A stretch of DNA of 64,000 nt, taken from NCBI GenBank assembly GCA_043818215.1, contig JBDRGC010000023.1:1-64000 (forward strand), read 5' to 3'. Source of the stretch: JBDRGC01 sp043818215. Lineage in GTDB: Bacteria > Chloroflexota > Anaerolineae > Anaerolineales > UBA11858. Positions 63,039 through 64,000 of this stretch are shown one piece after another. Under the pieces are notes generated by a model, which was not told the DNA's origin, did not search any database, and was given only the letters and a program-made list of their open reading frames with translations. Positions within the stretch are counted from its first letter, which is position 1. Every line of letters begins with the position of its first letter. Position numbers and translations under genes: made by a program.

Positions 63039-64000
63039 CTAATTTCCAACACTGCCTATTTCTTGCTCTACTTCAGCATCGATACGAGTTTGAATATCGA
63101 ATATCTGCCGGTATACGCCATCTTGACTCAGAAGTTCGGCGTGTTTACCCATCTGCACGATCTGCCCGTGGTCAAGCACCACGATCAAGTCGGCGTTCAT
63201 CACGCTTTGGATGCGGTGGGCAATGATGAAGGTGGTCCGGTTCTCCATCAAGCGTTCCAGGGCTGCGCGGATATCGGCCTCGGTTTCGACATCCACCGAG
63301 GAGGTGGCGTCATCCAAAATCAGGATGCTCGGGTTTTTGATGATCGTGCGGGCTATGGCGACACGTTGCTTTTGCCCACCCGACAAAGTAACACCTTTCT
63401 CTCCGACCAGGGTGTGGTACCCATCGGGGAAGCCTGCTATGGCCTCGTGAACCGAGGCCATCCGGGCGGCGTTTTCTATTTCTTCGTCCGAGACATCCCG
63501 GTCAACTCCGTAGACGATATTCCCGCTGATAGAGCGGGAGAACAAGAAAGGTTCCTGCTCCACGGTGCCGATCTGGCTGCGCAGATATTTTCTCGGATAG
63601 TGTTCGAGTTCTACGCCGTCCAGTGTGATGCTGCCGCCGGTGTACTCGTAGAATCGCGGGATCAAATTGGCGAGTGTTGTTTTGCCGGAGCCGGTGGAGC
63701 CTAGCAGCGCGATCACCTGGCCAGGCTGGCATTCGAAACTGATGTTTTGTAAGACGGGGGTGTCCGGCGCGTCAGCGTACGCAAATCCTACGTTGTCGAA
63801 TACAATTGCGCCGCGCAGGCCATCTTTCGGAGTGTAGTCGCCGGCGTCTAGCGCTTCGCGCTCTTGTTTGATCACATCGGTGAGACGTTTGTACGAGACC
63901 AGCCCAGATGACATCTGCACGATCAGCCGTCCCATATTGCGGATCGGCCAGATGATCCAGATTAGCATCCCGGCGTAAGACAGGTACATGCCGACCGAGA
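63039..64000 (-). CDS. ABC exporter half-transporter (degenerate-site partner), 5' end off the window
   Basis: At least 316 residues; the membrane domain lies mostly beyond the right edge. The nucleotide-binding domain has Walker A LLGSTGSGKTTLANLIPRFY, a canonical signature TLSGGQKQRVAIAR, and Walker B LILDDATSSVD in which the catalytic Glu is Asp. Paired with the half-transporter at 60313, this gives one normal and one degenerate nucleotide site, as in BmrCD-, LmrCD- and TM287/288-type exporters. Confidence 0.9.
   Translation of the reverse strand, partial: SVGMYLSYAGMLIWIIWPIRNMGRLIVQMSSGLVSYKRLTDVIKQEREALDAGDYTPKDGLRGAIVFDNVGFAYADAPDTPVLQNISFECQPGQVIALLGSTGSGKTTLANLIPRFYEYTGGSITLDGVELEHYPRKYLRSQIGTVEQEPFLFSRSISGNIVYGVDRDVSDEEIENAARMASVHEAIAGFPDGYHTLVGEKGVTLSGGQKQRVAIARTIIKNPSILILDDATSSVDVETEADIRAALERLMENRTTFIIAHRIQSVMNADLIVVLDHGQIVQMGKHAELLSQDGVYRQIFDIQTRIDAEVEQEIGSVGN

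Noticed and set aside
1..64000. tRNA or rRNA genes
   Set aside because: I saw no cloverleaf with a GTTCRA loop and CCA-type acceptor stem, and no rRNA core sequence, though short RNA genes could be missed by eye.

Overview
The window looks like part of a Chloroflexota genome, most likely class Anaerolineae (inference, not proven). The support is indirect: Thr/Pro-rich lipoprotein linkers, very large secreted proteins built from Ca-binding, LamG, CARDB and Ig-like modules with a late FLPLVLS motif, and paired toxin-antitoxin remnants. No rRNA, tRNA or CRISPR array was seen. Most of the sequence is moderately GC-rich. The stretch from about 58.3 to 60.3 kb is clearly AT-richer and looks foreign.

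Layout. 1-3.6 kb (minus): a secreted lipoprotein nuclease running off the left edge. 3.8-6.5 kb: a beta-class DNA methyltransferase, a DUF433/DUF5615 pair, a MITE-like element and a CopG-type antitoxin. 6.8-12.5 kb (minus): a degenerate radical-SAM paralogue, a BrnT-like fusion, an acyltransferase, a CDP-alcohol phosphatidyltransferase, an intact radical SAM/PqqD/SPASM protein and HicAB. 12.9-21.5 kb: a DUF2207 membrane protein, a zinc-ribbon membrane protein, phoU, a broken mazE, pstB-pstA-pstC-pstS (minus), and a second, divergent pstB. 21.9-25.6 kb: an MFS transporter, a LamG-like protein, a cupin and a dead transposase. 25.8-45.1 kb: a structured leader followed by one giant surface-protein gene (about 6,360 codons if continuous) now split into three reading frames. 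45.2-51 kb: a small secreted protein, pyrimidine-nucleoside phosphorylase, an unknown protein, PRPP synthetase and an MFS transporter. 51-58 kb: a FadR-like regulator with its own promoter and operator, an alkyl-DHAP-synthase-like flavoprotein, a GlpD-like dehydrogenase and an FGGY kinase. 58-60.3 kb: an AT-rich lipoprotein and a Cys-rich secreted protein. 60.3-64 kb (minus): a heterodimeric ABC exporter whose two genes are separated by a small RHH/HNH pair.

The most striking feature is the DNA between and sometimes inside genes. Almost every intergenic gap holds degenerate tandem repeats with a 7- or 8-bp period, each gap with its own unit, plus families of short palindromes. Two heptamer tracts lie exactly where the giant gene changes frame, and at both places adding one heptamer would restore the frame. 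This makes the giant gene a candidate phase-variable (contingency) locus, or a gene recently broken by repeat expansion. A second theme is pairs of paralogues in which one partner has lost key residues: two PstB proteins with complementary lesions, two radical-SAM proteins of which one lacks the cluster cysteines, and an ABC exporter pair with one degenerate nucleotide site.

Functionally the minus-strand 12.9-20.5 kb block is a phosphate uptake and control unit, and the secreted nuclease at the left edge could feed it by releasing phosphate from DNA. The 51-58 kb block combines a fatty-acid-type regulator with glycerol-phosphate and alkyl-DHAP enzymes and may make ether-type or other glycerolipids.
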